A stretch of 64,000 nucleotides of DNA. Source: Amycolatopsis marina. Lineage in GTDB: Bacteria > Actinomycetota > Actinomycetes > Mycobacteriales > Pseudonocardiaceae. Shown piece by piece: positions 8,480-16,611 of this stretch; position 1 is the first letter of the stretch, and every line of letters begins with the position of its first letter. Below the pieces are notes generated by a model. It had not been told where the DNA came from, ran no database searches, and saw only the letters and a list, made by a program, of their open reading frames with translations. The position numbers were made by a program, and so were the translations under genes. The DNA is taken from assembly GCF_900111885.1 (NCBI RefSeq), contig NZ_FOKG01000013.1, positions 160,629 to 224,628 of the forward strand. The letters are read 5' to 3'.

Positions 8480-9379
8480 ATGAAGCTCACGTCAGCTCGG
8501 ATCAAAGCCGGCCTCGCCGCCATGGCTGTCGCAGCCGCGATGGCCGTCGTCCTGCCCACGTCACCAGCGGCTGCCGCGGACTGCGCGCAGGCCTGGAACT
8601 CCTCGACGGCCTACTGGGGCGGCACGACCGTCTCCTACGGCGGGCACAACTGGTCCGCGAAATGGTGGACCCAGAACGAGATCCCGAGCACCGGCGGTTC
8701 CGGAGTGTGGGCAGATCAGGGATCCTGCGGCGGCGGCACTCCGACAGACCCGAATCCCGCCGGTTTCGTGGTGAGCGAGGCGATGTTCCAGCAGATGTTT
8801 CCGAACCGGAACTCCTTCTACACCTACAGCGGCCTGACCGCCGCGCTGAGTTCCTACCCCGCCTTCGCCAACACCGGCAGCGACACCGTGAAGAGGCGGG
8901 AGGCGGCCGCGTTCCTGGCCAACGTCAACCACGAGACCGGCGGCCTCGTCCACATCGTGGAGCAGAACACCGACAACTACCCGCACTACTGCGACACGAG
9001 CCGGTCCTACGGCTGCCCCGCGGGGCAGGCCGCCTACTACGGCCGAGGGCCGATCCAGCTGAGCTGGAACTACAACTACAAGGCCGCAGGCGACGCACTG
9101 GGCATCGACCTCCTGCACAACCCCTACCTGGTGCAGAACGACGCGGCCGTGGCCTGGCGCACCGCGCTCTGGTACTGGAACACCCAGAGCGGCCCCGGCA
9201 CGATGACCGGACACCACGCGATGGTCAACGGCCACGGATTCGGCCAGACGATCCGCAGTATCAACGGTGCGATGGAGTGCGACGGCCGCAATCCCGGACA
9301 GGTGCAGAGCCGGGTCGACGCCTACCAGCGGTTCACCCGGATCGTCGGCACCACTCCCGGTGACAACCTGTACTGCTGA
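8480..9379 (+). CDS. Secreted GH19 chitinase with CBM5/12 chitin-binding domain
   Basis: Extracellular endochitinase, 299 residues. A signal peptide (residues 1-33, ending PAAAA before Asp34) leads to a small CBM5/12-type domain with clustered Trp/Tyr (about 35-83), a Gly/Pro/Thr linker and a GH19 catalytic domain (about 95-299). The general acid is E152 in NHETGG and the second acidic residue probably E161 (EQNTDNY); the substrate-groove motif YYGRGPIQLSWNYNY is intact. The ATG at 8480 is chosen because GAAAGG precedes it and a proper signal sequence begins there; a longer GTG frame at 8444 lacks both. Control by DasR is suggested by the box at 8409 and a strong terminator follows. Confidence 0.96.
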   Translation: MKLTSARIKAGLAAMAVAAAMAVVLPTSPAAAADCAQAWNSSTAYWGGTTVSYGGHNWSAKWWTQNEIPSTGGSGVWADQGSCGGGTPTDPNPAGFVVSEAMFQQMFPNRNSFYTYSGLTAALSSYPAFANTGSDTVKRREAAAFLANVNHETGGLVHIVEQNTDNYPHYCDTSRSYGCPAGQAAYYGRGPIQLSWNYNYKAAGDALGIDLLHNPYLVQNDAAVAWRTALWYWNTQSGPGTMTGHHAMVNGHGFGQTIRSINGAMECDGRNPGQVQSRVDAYQRFTRIVGTTPGDNLYC

Positions 9380-9396
9380 CCGCCCGTCCGGCTGCC

Positions 9397-9431
9397 GGGG
9401 AAGGACATGCGAACAGGGCATGTCCTTCCCC
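9397..9431 (+). terminator. Strong hairpin terminator after chitinase
   Basis: Perfect 14-bp arms (GGGGAAGGACATGC and its complement) enclose a seven-base loop, 17 bp after the chitinase stop. It also isolates the following LysR gene, whose GTG lies 38 bp on. Confidence 0.85.
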
Positions 9432-9469
9432 GCTACTGTTGGGCAAAGTCCTCAGGGAGCCGGTGGAAC

Positions 9470-10444
9470 GTGGAGCTCGATCTCGCCCAGGTCCGGGCCT
9501 TTGTGGTCACCGCGGAGCGGCGCCACTTCAGCCGGGCGGCCGAAACACTGTTCCTCAGCCAACAGGCGTTGTCGAAGCGCATCCGCAGGCTCGAGGAGAC
9601 GCTGGCGAAACCGCTCTTCCTGCGTACGAACAGATCGGTGGAGCTGACCGAGGACGGCGAACGGTTCCTGCCGCACGCCCGCGAACTGATCCGAGCGGCC
9701 GACGCAGCGCTCGCCGCGATGTCGGCGGCGGAGCGGCCATTGCGGATCGACCTGATCGACAACCGCCTCGCCCCGATGCGCATGCTGCGCGGACTCGCCG
9801 AACGCGATCCGGAGCTGCGCGTCGAACGCGGCGCCCGGCATGGTCTCGCCAACGCACTGGACCCACTGGCGCTCGGCGAGATCGACGTGGCGTTCGGCCG
9901 GGTGCACGATCTCGGCCGGGACCTGCCTGCCGAGCTCGACCATCGTCTCGTCCGGCTCGAACCGCTGGTCGCCCTGCTGGCCCCGGAGCACCCGCTCGCG
10001 GGCGGCGAGACCATCAGGATGACCGATCTGCGCGCCGAAGGGATCTGGCTGCCGTCGCTGGCCGGGCCGGTGGAGTGGCTGTCCTACCTGCGGCGCATGT
10101 GCGCGGCGTTCGACGTCCCGATCGACTCGTCCGGCGTCAGCTTCGACCTGCGGCACACACTGGAACAGACCAGGTACGGCAGGAAACGGGTCACGCTGGC
10201 CGGGGCCGATATGGAACTCGCCCCCGACCTCAACCTGCGGGTGCTGCCGTTCGATCCCGCGCCGCTGTTCCCGTGGTCGGTGGTGTGGCGTAGGAACGGA
10301 CAGCACCCTGCCCTCCGGCGGTTGCTGACCCTGCTGGGCCGAACGAGCCGGTCGACGGGCTGGTGCGACCACGATCCCGAGCGTTCCTGGCTGCCCGAGA
10401 CCGATCAGGTCACGCTCGGAGATGCTTCGCGAACCAGGCGGTGA
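9470..10444 (+). CDS. LysR-family transcriptional regulator
   Basis: 324-residue LysR regulator: N-terminal winged helix-turn-helix at about residues 1-60 (FSRAAETLFLSQQALSKRIR) and a substrate-binding domain of type-2 periplasmic-protein fold from about 85 to 295. GTG 9470 is chosen because it begins the conserved VELDLAQVRAFV and GGGAG stands ten bases upstream. The C-terminal 35 bp overlap the end of the convergent esterase gene. No divergent target is present, so the regulon is unclear; the esterase is a candidate only by proximity. Confidence 0.92.
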   Translation: MELDLAQVRAFVVTAERRHFSRAAETLFLSQQALSKRIRRLEETLAKPLFLRTNRSVELTEDGERFLPHARELIRAADAALAAMSAAERPLRIDLIDNRLAPMRMLRGLAERDPELRVERGARHGLANALDPLALGEIDVAFGRVHDLGRDLPAELDHRLVRLEPLVALLAPEHPLAGGETIRMTDLRAEGIWLPSLAGPVEWLSYLRRMCAAFDVPIDSSGVSFDLRHTLEQTRYGRKRVTLAGADMELAPDLNLRVLPFDPAPLFPWSVVWRRNGQHPALRRLLTLLGRTSRSTGWCDHDPERSWLPETDQVTLGDASRTRR

Positions 10445-11216
10445 ACTCGGCGTCGACCGTGGCCGCGTGCGGGGTCTGCGGCGCTGCATCGAGACCCGGC
10501 TCCTCGGCGAGGGCGTGCTCCATGGCGGGCACGACGACCAGCCGGGAACGCTCGCCGAGTACGTCGTGCAGCGCGGCGGCGGGCTCGCGGAAGGCGATGT
10601 CGTCCTGCTCGCCGACGACCAGCAGCACGTGGGCGTCGAGCTCACCCGCCCGGCGCACGAAGTCATACCGGTCGGCGACCGCCCTGGAGCGCTCGGTCCA
10701 TCCGTAGGTGAGGCCGAACCGCCGCTCGTTGGCCGCGACGGCCGGAGCGAGCTGCGTGACCGGGCTGACCAGTGCCGCCGCGTCGATGGCCACCTCGGCG
10801 CGGGCCAGCACCTCCAGGGCGATCGTGGCGCCCGCCGAGCCGCCCGCGACTCCGACGGGGCCATCGGGAAGGGACAACTGGCACCGAAGCTCCGCCAGCA
10901 CCGAGGGAAACTCGTTCGCGGCCTGCTCGGTCACCGGCTCCGCGACGTTGAGCACGTAGTCCTCACTCGCGCGGCGGAAGAACTCGTCGAAGCCACCTTC
11001 CGGCAGCCGCGCTCCCGCCATCGGCAGCCCCAGATACACCCGCCAGGCAGGCAAACCGGCCATCGGCAGCGCCGACGCCATCGCGACCGCTGATCGCGGC
11101 GCGTCCATCAGATGCCAGGTGAACACCACTGGCGTTGCCGCCGACACGTCGGCAGGCGGCAACGCCACGAACGGAACTCCGGCGGCGACACCCTGGATCT
11201 GCGGCGAGGTCTGCAT
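10410..11216 (-). CDS. Alpha/beta hydrolase (esterase/lipase-like)
   Basis: 268-residue cytosolic alpha/beta hydrolase. The nucleophile elbow is GGSAG (S127); likely acid D205 or D206 in VGEQDDIAF and base H234 (AMEHAL) complete a triad in the usual order. No signal peptide. The second in-frame ATG (11216) is preferred to 11231 because a textbook GGAGGAG lies six bases before it. It follows a VOC-family gene on the same strand with about 125 bp between, containing a perfect dyad at 11319-11333. The substrate is unknown. Confidence 0.88.
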   Translation of the reverse strand: MQTSPQIQGVAAGVPFVALPPADVSAATPVVFTWHLMDAPRSAVAMASALPMAGLPAWRVYLGLPMAGARLPEGGFDEFFRRASEDYVLNVAEPVTEQAANEFPSVLAELRCQLSLPDGPVGVAGGSAGATIALEVLARAEVAIDAAALVSPVTQLAPAVAANERRFGLTYGWTERSRAVADRYDFVRRAGELDAHVLLVVGEQDDIAFREPAAALHDVLGERSRLVVVPAMEHALAEEPGLDAAPQTPHAATVDAEFTAWFAKHLRA

Positions 11217-11318
11217 CGTGATCTCCTCCATCCTTCGCCGGTCCGAGTGGTCCGGCTGCTGAGGACAAGCAAACCCCCGGGAAGTATCCGCCGGCCAACA
11301 GCTGTTCCAGGCCCGATG

Positions 11319-11333
11319 ACAACCGGTGGTTGT
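11319..11333. promoter_or_regulatory. Perfect inverted repeat upstream of hydrolase
   Basis: ACAACC and GGTTGT flank GGT. It lies between the VOC stop and the hydrolase start. It could be an operator for the hydrolase promoter or a short hairpin ending the VOC message; symmetry alone cannot decide. Confidence 0.4.
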
Positions 11334-11342
11334 GATCGACTC

Positions 11343-11732
11343 TCACGCGCCGGAAGGTTGCACCCACTCCACGAGTTCGATGATGACCCCGTTGGGATCG
11401 GTGACCTGGAGCAGCCGCTCACCCCACGGTTCCTCACGCAGCGGCATGGTGATGGTGACACCCTCCGCGCGCAGGCGCTTCTCCTCCTGCCCGAGGTCGG
11501 CGACCACGAACACGACGATCACCCCGGCCGCGTGCTGGTCGCGAAAGTCCACGGGCAGCATTTCCAGCCCACGACGAAGCAGGACGACGTTCATCGCGGC
11601 GTCGTCCCTTGCGAGTGCGGCGAAGCCGTCGGCGGACATGTCCTCGCGGAACCCGAAGTGGTCTGTCAGAAAGGTGCTCGACGCGGCGACGTCGTCAACG
11701 GTCAGGGACACAGCGGATGCGGTTACCTGCAA
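11343..11732 (-). CDS. VOC-family (glyoxalase/bleomycin-resistance-like) protein
   Basis: 129-residue single vicinal-oxygen-chelate domain built of two beta-alpha-beta-beta-beta halves. The first half contains DVAASSTFLTDHFGF and the second ends DPNGVIIELVEW, the usual metal-ligand Glu strand. It may bind a metal or act as a ligand-sequestering protein; no catalytic specificity can be read. The TTG start is chosen because GGGAG stands exactly six bases before it and the VOC fold starts at once; no ATG or GTG serves. It is divergent from a TetR regulator with a large palindrome between, so it is probably that regulator's target. Confidence 0.85.
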   Translation of the reverse strand: MQVTASAVSLTVDDVAASSTFLTDHFGFREDMSADGFAALARDDAAMNVVLLRRGLEMLPVDFRDQHAAGVIVVFVVADLGQEEKRLRAEGVTITMPLREEPWGERLLQVTDPNGVIIELVEWVQPSGA

Positions 11733-11775
11733 GGAAATCTCCCAGGATTCACGAGGAGGAAGAGTCGGACAGAAA

Positions 11776-11803
11776 ACATTGTACATCGTACGTTGTACAA
11801 TGT
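11776..11803. promoter_or_regulatory. 28-bp nested palindrome, candidate TetR operator
   Basis: Outer arms ACATTGTAC and GTACAATGT frame a central CGTACG; the whole 28-bp element has only one mismatched pair. It sits between the divergent VOC and TetR starts (43 and 13 bp away) in an AT-rich patch that also offers a TAGGAT -10-like box for the TetR gene. Binding by the adjacent TetR is inferred. Confidence 0.75.
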
Positions 11804-11816
11804 ATAGGATAAGGTG

Positions 11817-12602
11817 ATGGACAATCTGCGCATGCCTCCAGATCGCAGTAGCGCAGGGGACCCGGCTCGCACACTCGAACTCCTGTGGCGACAGCCCGGC
11901 CAGGGCGGATCGGCCCGCGGGCCGAAGCAGGGCAGGACCGTGGACGAGGTCGTTCGGTCGGCCATCGAACTCGCCGACGCCGCCGGACTGGACGCGGTGA
12001 CGATTCGCAGAGTGGCGCAGGCCCTGGGCGTGTCGCCCATGTCCGTCTACACGTATGTGCCGGGCAAGGCGGAACTGATCGACCTCATGCTCGACGCCGT
12101 CTACGCGGAGATGCCGAGGCGCGCCCACGGCGACGCTCACTGGCGGGACCGGGTGACGGCCATCGCCAGGGCCAACAGGGCACTGTTCGACCTGCATCCC
12201 TGGGTGGCCGCGGTGTCGACCACCCGCCCACCGCTCGGCCCCGGACTGATGGCCAAGTACGAGCACGAACTGCTGGCCTTCGAGGGCGTCGGACTGGACG
12301 ACGTGGAGATGGACTCCGCGCTCACCTTCGTACTCGGCTTCGTCCAGTCATCCGCCAAGGCGGCCCTGGACGCCCACGCATCCACACAGGACAGTGCGAT
12401 GAACGACGAGGAGTGGTGGGCGGCCAACCAGCCGCTACTGGCGCGTGTCTTCGACGAAACCGCCTTCCCCACGGCCACCCGAGTCGGTTCCGCCGCGGGA
12501 GCCGCGCACGGCGGGGCACACAACCCCTGCCACGCCTACGAGTTCGGCCTGCGCAGAGTCCTCGACGGAATCGCCGTGCTCATCGAGGAGCGCGATCGGT
12601 AG
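11817..12602 (+). CDS. TetR-family regulator with TetR_C-type ligand domain
   Basis: 261-residue repressor. After a charged 40-residue lead the helix-turn-helix is clear (about residues 45-95: AVTIRRVAQALGVSPMSVYT, then YVPGKAEL). The C-terminal part resembles the tetracycline-repressor C-terminal domain (TetR_C) found in many actinomycete drug- and metabolite-responsive regulators. An in-frame GTG lies directly before the ATG. A 28-bp palindrome occupies the gap to the divergent VOC gene. VOC proteins often give resistance by binding drugs, so a self-contained resistance pair is one reading (inference). Confidence 0.9.
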   Translation: MDNLRMPPDRSSAGDPARTLELLWRQPGQGGSARGPKQGRTVDEVVRSAIELADAAGLDAVTIRRVAQALGVSPMSVYTYVPGKAELIDLMLDAVYAEMPRRAHGDAHWRDRVTAIARANRALFDLHPWVAAVSTTRPPLGPGLMAKYEHELLAFEGVGLDDVEMDSALTFVLGFVQSSAKAALDAHASTQDSAMNDEEWWAANQPLLARVFDETAFPTATRVGSAAGAAHGGAHNPCHAYEFGLRRVLDGIAVLIEERDR

Positions 12603-12611
12603 TGCGGTATT

Positions 12612-13319
12612 TCAAGACGTGCTTGGAATTTCACCGGTTGTGACGATGGTGTGTGCGATGTCGCGCAGTTTGATGTTGAGGTCCTGCGAGACCTTGGTGA
12701 GCAGGGTGAACGCGTCTTGTTCGGTATACATGTGGCGTTCCATCAGGATGCCCAGGGCTTCACCGATGTCCTGACGGGTGGCGATCGCCTCGCGTAGTTG
12801 CGCCTCGTGCCGAGCAGTGGACAAAGCGACCCCGGAGTGGGAGGCCAGCAGCCAGCCGACGTGCTCCGAGTGTTCGGTGAAGGCTCCGGGCCGGGAGGAG
12901 TAGAGGTCCAGTGCGCCGAGTTCGTTGTCCCCCTCGACGAACAGCAGGAATCCCATCATGCTGCCCACCCCGAGTTCGCGGGCCTTCGGCGCGTACCGCG
13001 GCCACCGGCGCACGCTCGTGCTCATATCGCCGATGCGGAACGATTCCCGCTTGTAGTAGGCGGCGTCGAAACACGGGCCTTCGCGTAGTTCGCCCTGAAT
13101 CCGATCGGAGGCTTGGACCACGTTGTCGGTGCGGGCCATCGTCAGCACACGGCCGCCGCGCAGCACCAGGATGCCCGCGGCCTCGCAGCCGTCCACCACC
13201 TCGACCGCGAACTCCGCGATCCGGTCCAGGGTTTCCTGCACCGTGGTGCGGCGTTGGAGGTCCCGGGCCATGTGCGCCAGTGATGTGGCGAGTTCTTTCC
13301 AGTCCTGCCGCTCCGCCAT
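12612..13319 (-). CDS. GAF-ANTAR domain RNA-binding antitermination regulator
   Basis: 235-residue cytosolic sensor. A GAF domain spans about residues 25-165 and an ANTAR domain about 172-228 (IGEALGILMERHMYTEQDAF), the three-helix unit that binds paired hairpins in nascent RNA and prevents termination. The Ala/Leu pattern of the ANTAR helices is intact. ATG 13319 is preferred to the GTG four codons upstream because AGGAGGG lies between them. It is a single gene. Its RNA targets cannot be found from here; the 216 bp upstream hold no feature I can support. Confidence 0.92.
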   Translation of the reverse strand: MAERQDWKELATSLAHMARDLQRRTTVQETLDRIAEFAVEVVDGCEAAGILVLRGGRVLTMARTDNVVQASDRIQGELREGPCFDAAYYKRESFRIGDMSTSVRRWPRYAPKARELGVGSMMGFLLFVEGDNELGALDLYSSRPGAFTEHSEHVGWLLASHSGVALSTARHEAQLREAIATRQDIGEALGILMERHMYTEQDAFTLLTKVSQDLNIKLRDIAHTIVTTGEIPSTS

Positions 13320-13535
13320 AACCCTCCTCACTTCTCAACCGCTGCGCTCCCTGTCAACCCTGCCGCGAATGTACGCCAACGGCCCGTTGCTTGACCCGTT
13401 CGTGGTGGGTTTTCGTCGTCGCCGGAGCCCCCGACACCGAGCGGGACCACCCCCACCCGGACACCCCAGCGAAACACCGTCCAACCCCTGGACACGAGAC
13501 CGCGCTCCCCGCGACTGGGGCATGTCCTATGCGGT

Positions 13536-14093
13536 TCAGCGGGTCCGGTAGCGCGCGTAGATCAGTCCGCTGTCGAAAGCATGCTCCTCGGCCAACTCGA
13601 GATCGAGTCGCACGCCGTCGGGGAAGAACCGCTTGCCGCCGCCGACCACGCTCGTGGTGATGAACAGGTGGTACTCGTCCACCAGACCGGCCGCGATCGC
13701 CTGGGCCGCGAGGTTCGGGCCATCGACGGTGAGGTCGTGATCAGCTTCGGCCTTGAGCTTGCGCACCGCGTCCGGGTCGAAGGTCCGCTCGATCCTGGTC
13801 TTCGCGCTGGCGACCGACTCCAGCGTCGTGGAGTACACGATCTTCTCCGCGGCCTGCCAGTCGCGGGCGTACTGCAGGATGTGCGCCGGCTGGTCGGGCT
13901 CGGTGTGCGCGGTCTCCCAGTAGACCATCGTTTCGTACATCCGTCGGCCGTAGAGGTACGTGCCGACGGGGCGGAAGAGGTCGTTGATGAAGGTGTGCAC
14001 TTCCTGGTCGTCGGCCCCGGTGCCGAGGCCGCCCTCCGCCGCCTCGGCGTAGCCGTCGAGCGAGGTGATCATCGAGTAGATGAGCTTTGCCAT
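13536..14093 (-). CDS. Dihydrofolate reductase-like protein (RibD C-terminal domain family)
   Basis: 185-residue reductase of the RibD_C/DHFR fold, expected to bind NADPH. The start AKLIYSMITSLDGYAE is diagnostic, with the Tyr-Gly-Arg-Arg-Met-Tyr helix at about residues 47-52 and the GGGKRFF turn near residue 150. It is a stand-alone domain without the deaminase half of RibD, so it is more likely an accessory reductase than a riboflavin enzyme. GGAGGAG precedes the ATG. The single-gene setting gives no pathway. Confidence 0.88.
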   Translation of the reverse strand: MAKLIYSMITSLDGYAEAAEGGLGTGADDQEVHTFINDLFRPVGTYLYGRRMYETMVYWETAHTEPDQPAHILQYARDWQAAEKIVYSTTLESVASAKTRIERTFDPDAVRKLKAEADHDLTVDGPNLAAQAIAAGLVDEYHLFITTSVVGGGKRFFPDGVRLDLELAEEHAFDSGLIYARYRTR

Positions 14094-14166
14094 GCGTCTC
14101 CTCCGGGTACGACCGCCTCGGTCTGTCAGCGATCCCGCAGGTTATGACCTCAGCACGACCCGAAAC

Positions 14167-15081
14167 TCATCGGTCGACCGGCCGGCTCCGAAGCCGCCGC
14201 AGCATGCGGGCGTCGCCGAACCCGACGACGCGGGCGGCCGACTCCACCGTGACCCCTTGCGAGATCAGATGTTCGGCGCGCTCCACCCGCAGGATCTGCT
14301 GGTAGCGCAACGGCGTGATCCCCGTTTCCCGCAGGAACGTCCTGGTCACGGTCCGCTCGCTGCTGCCGGACTCTCGTGCGAGTTCAGCGAGCGGCAGTGT
14401 CTCGGTGAAGCGGCTGTCAATCACGTCCTGCACTCGGTGCACGATGTCGCTGAGGTGCGCCCGGTGTCGCAGCATGGCGCTGGCCTGCCACTCGTCACCG
14501 TTGCGCCGGGCGTAGACGACCATGGTCCTGGCGATGCGCGCCGCGATCGCGGGACCGTGCCGGGCCGACACCAGATGCAGCGCGAGGTCGATTCCGCTGG
14601 CGATTCCGGCCGAGGTGACGATTCCGCCGTCCTCGGTGTACAGCACGTCCCGGACCACGGTCGCCTTCGGGTACCGGCTCGCCAGTTCGTCCTGCAGCTC
14701 GTGGTGTGTCGTGCACCGGCGCCCGTCCAGCAGGCCGGCCCGGCCCAGCGCTTCGGCTCCCGCGCACACGCTGGCGACCATGCCGCCCGAGGCGTGGTGC
14801 TCCCGCAGCCAGCGCAGACTCGACTCCGCCAGCGGCCCGGTGCGGGCGAGCCGGGGTGCCCGCCAGCCGGGCACGAGGACAAGGTCGCTCGGATCCAGCT
14901 CGGGCAGGCCCTCCCGCGCCCGCACCGGGAGCCCCTGCGCGGTCGGCACCTCGGCCCACTCCGCCACGTGGAGCAGCGTGTAGTCCAGGCCGAGGTCAGC
15001 CGCGCTGGAGAACACCTGCGCCGGACCGGCGAGATCGAGCAGGTGCAGCCCAGGAACGAGGAGGAAGACGACTCGGCTCAC
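14167..15081 (-). CDS. GlxA-type transcriptional regulator (DJ-1/PfpI + AraC)
   Basis: 304-residue regulator with a DJ-1/PfpI amidotransferase-like domain (about residues 1-190, elbow Cys near 106 in ASVCAGAEALG) and a C-terminal AraC/XylS double helix-turn-helix (about 205-304, LAELARESGSSERTVTRTFL). The elbow Cys is kept, but these domains usually act as ligand sensors. GTG 15081 starts the domain cleanly; the upstream isochorismatase stop is only seven bases before it, so the two genes form an operon. The regulator probably controls its own hydrolase. Confidence 0.9.
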   Translation of the reverse strand: MSRVVFLLVPGLHLLDLAGPAQVFSSAADLGLDYTLLHVAEWAEVPTAQGLPVRAREGLPELDPSDLVLVPGWRAPRLARTGPLAESSLRWLREHHASGGMVASVCAGAEALGRAGLLDGRRCTTHHELQDELASRYPKATVVRDVLYTEDGGIVTSAGIASGIDLALHLVSARHGPAIAARIARTMVVYARRNGDEWQASAMLRHRAHLSDIVHRVQDVIDSRFTETLPLAELARESGSSERTVTRTFLRETGITPLRYQQILRVERAEHLISQGVTVESAARVVGFGDARMLRRLRSRPVDR

Positions 15082-15088
15082 GATCCGG

Positions 15089-15685
15089 TCAGCGTACGCC
15101 GACGGTTCCCGCCACCTCGGCGATCGTGGCGATCCGGGCGAACCGGTGGGCGAGGGCGTACTCCGTGCGCGCCACGACGTCCTCGGTGGAGAGCGTGCGC
15201 GGGTCGGCGAGCAGCTCCTCGACCGAGCGGTCCCGCGGCGCGTCCGGGTGCGGGATGGGGAACGTCGCGGTCGCCTCGGTGACGAAGGTGACGTCGAAAC
15301 CGAGGTCCGTGGCGACCCGCGCGGTCGTCTCACAGCATTGTTCGGTCTGGATACCGCAGATCACCAGCTCGCGGATACCCGCGACGGTGAGCAGTTGCTG
15401 CAGGTTGGTCGTGGTGAACGCGTTTCGGGACGTCTTAGTGAGAACCGGTTCGCCATCACGCGGGCCGAGCCCGGCCATCGGCCGGACGAACCCGCCGCTG
15501 GGATCGAAGACGTTGCCCGTGCCCGGCTCGGTGTGCAACACCCAGACCACGAGATCGCCGCCGGCGCGCGCGGCGTCGACGAGTACCCCTGTCCGGTTCG
15601 CGATGTCCGGGTTGGACACGGCGGTCCAGATGGGCCGTTGCTCGAAGGATTCCTGGACGTCGATGACGAGAAGTGCTCTGCTCAT
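15089..15685 (-). CDS. Isochorismatase-family cysteine hydrolase
   Basis: 198-residue cytosolic hydrolase of the isochorismatase/nicotinamidase fold. The triad is visible: D9 (LLVIDVQESF), K84 (VLTKTSRNAF) and C117 in GIQTEQC. It lacks the aryl-carrier domain of siderophore isochorismatases, so it probably cleaves an amide, such as nicotinamide or an N-carbamoyl compound, rather than isochorismate. It is translated just upstream of the GlxA-type regulator. The upstream DUF1989 gene is on the same strand 68 bp away and could be co-transcribed. Confidence 0.88.
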   Translation of the reverse strand: MSRALLVIDVQESFEQRPIWTAVSNPDIANRTGVLVDAARAGGDLVVWVLHTEPGTGNVFDPSGGFVRPMAGLGPRDGEPVLTKTSRNAFTTTNLQQLLTVAGIRELVICGIQTEQCCETTARVATDLGFDVTFVTEATATFPIPHPDAPRDRSVEELLADPRTLSTEDVVARTEYALAHRFARIATIAEVAGTVGVR

Positions 15686-15753
15686 GCGGCGAGTCTTCCC
15701 CGGACGAACCCCGCTCGGCAGACACGATCACGCCGAGGTGCGGAACGATCCGG

Positions 15754-16605
15754 TCACGGAGACCGCGTCGATTCCCCGGCCGGCACGGTCATCCCGTGCC
15801 TTCCGGCATACGAGGCGACCGGCGGCGGGGTCCACCCTTCGGTCAGTTCGGGGCGCGGCCGGTACACCTGCACGCCGAGCGGCCTGCACACCTCGATCGG
15901 ATCGCGGGCGTCCGGGCCCCACAATGGAACCGACAGATCACCCGCGGGACAGGTGGACAACGCGCACAACAGGTCCTGTTCGGCGAAGAACTCGAAGTGA
16001 TCGCCCGCGCGGGCAGGCGATGCCTTCATGAAGTAGCGGTCCTCGTCGTTGAGACCGGTGCACTGAAAGACGTTCAGCACGTCGTGCACGTCGAACTCGG
16101 TCAGGCCGTACGGCAGCACCGCCCGTACCAGGTTGGAGTGGCAGTGGAAGTCGTAGTCGGTACCACTGAGGATCCGGTTCACGTACGGGTCGCAGCGGGT
16201 GCCGAGCAGGTCGTGCACCCGGCCCCCCTCGTCGTCCAACCCGTAGGCCTCCAGGCTGTCCGCGATCACGGTGAGCAGCGGGCGCAGGTACGGCAGCGTG
16301 GACCACAGCCGGTCGTACCTGGTGACGTGCGCGGCCTGCAACTGCCGCGTCCGCGAGGCCCAGAGCCGCTCACGCGGGTTGTGCCGGTTCCACACGTTCA
16401 GATCGCCCACCTGCGGGCCCTCCGGGGTGCTGATCCGGCACACGTGGCCCGCGGGGACCTCCCAGGCCCTGCCGGACCGGATCGGCAGCACGAAACTCTC
16501 CGCGAGCTCACGGCCGTCCTCCGCGGCCAACCGGTCGTAGAAGGGCTTGTCGACGTCCATGACGCTGCCGGGCAGTGGCTGGTAGGCGGCTTTCGGAGAT
16601 CCCAT
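15754..16605 (-). CDS. DUF1989 / urea carboxylase-associated family protein
   Basis: 283-residue soluble protein of the DUF1989 family, often found beside urea carboxylase/allophanate hydrolase but of unproven biochemistry. Family features visible are the GHVCRISTPEGPQVGDLNVWN core near residue 53, the DFHCHSNL stretch near 150 and LSTCPAGDLS near 216, with conserved Cys and His that could hold a metal. No urea carboxylase or allophanate hydrolase lies in the window. The P450-like gene ends six bases before its ATG and an isochorismatase follows, so a P450/DUF1989 pair is likely expressed together. Confidence 0.85.
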   Translation of the reverse strand: MGSPKAAYQPLPGSVMDVDKPFYDRLAAEDGRELAESFVLPIRSGRAWEVPAGHVCRISTPEGPQVGDLNVWNRHNPRERLWASRTRQLQAAHVTRYDRLWSTLPYLRPLLTVIADSLEAYGLDDEGGRVHDLLGTRCDPYVNRILSGTDYDFHCHSNLVRAVLPYGLTEFDVHDVLNVFQCTGLNDEDRYFMKASPARAGDHFEFFAEQDLLCALSTCPAGDLSVPLWGPDARDPIEVCRPLGVQVYRPRPELTEGWTPPPVASYAGRHGMTVPAGESTRSP

Positions 16606-16611
16606 GGCCGG

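Noticed and set aside
13320..13535. Possible gene or regulatory element between GAF-ANTAR and the DHFR-like gene
   Set aside because: Short frames here have shadow-like composition and I see no strong dyad; it is probably just the ANTAR gene's promoter region.
14080..15282. Plus-strand frame opposite the GlxA-type gene
   Set aside because: Low-complexity translation with no motif; the minus strand shows DJ-1 and AraC domains with an operon partner.
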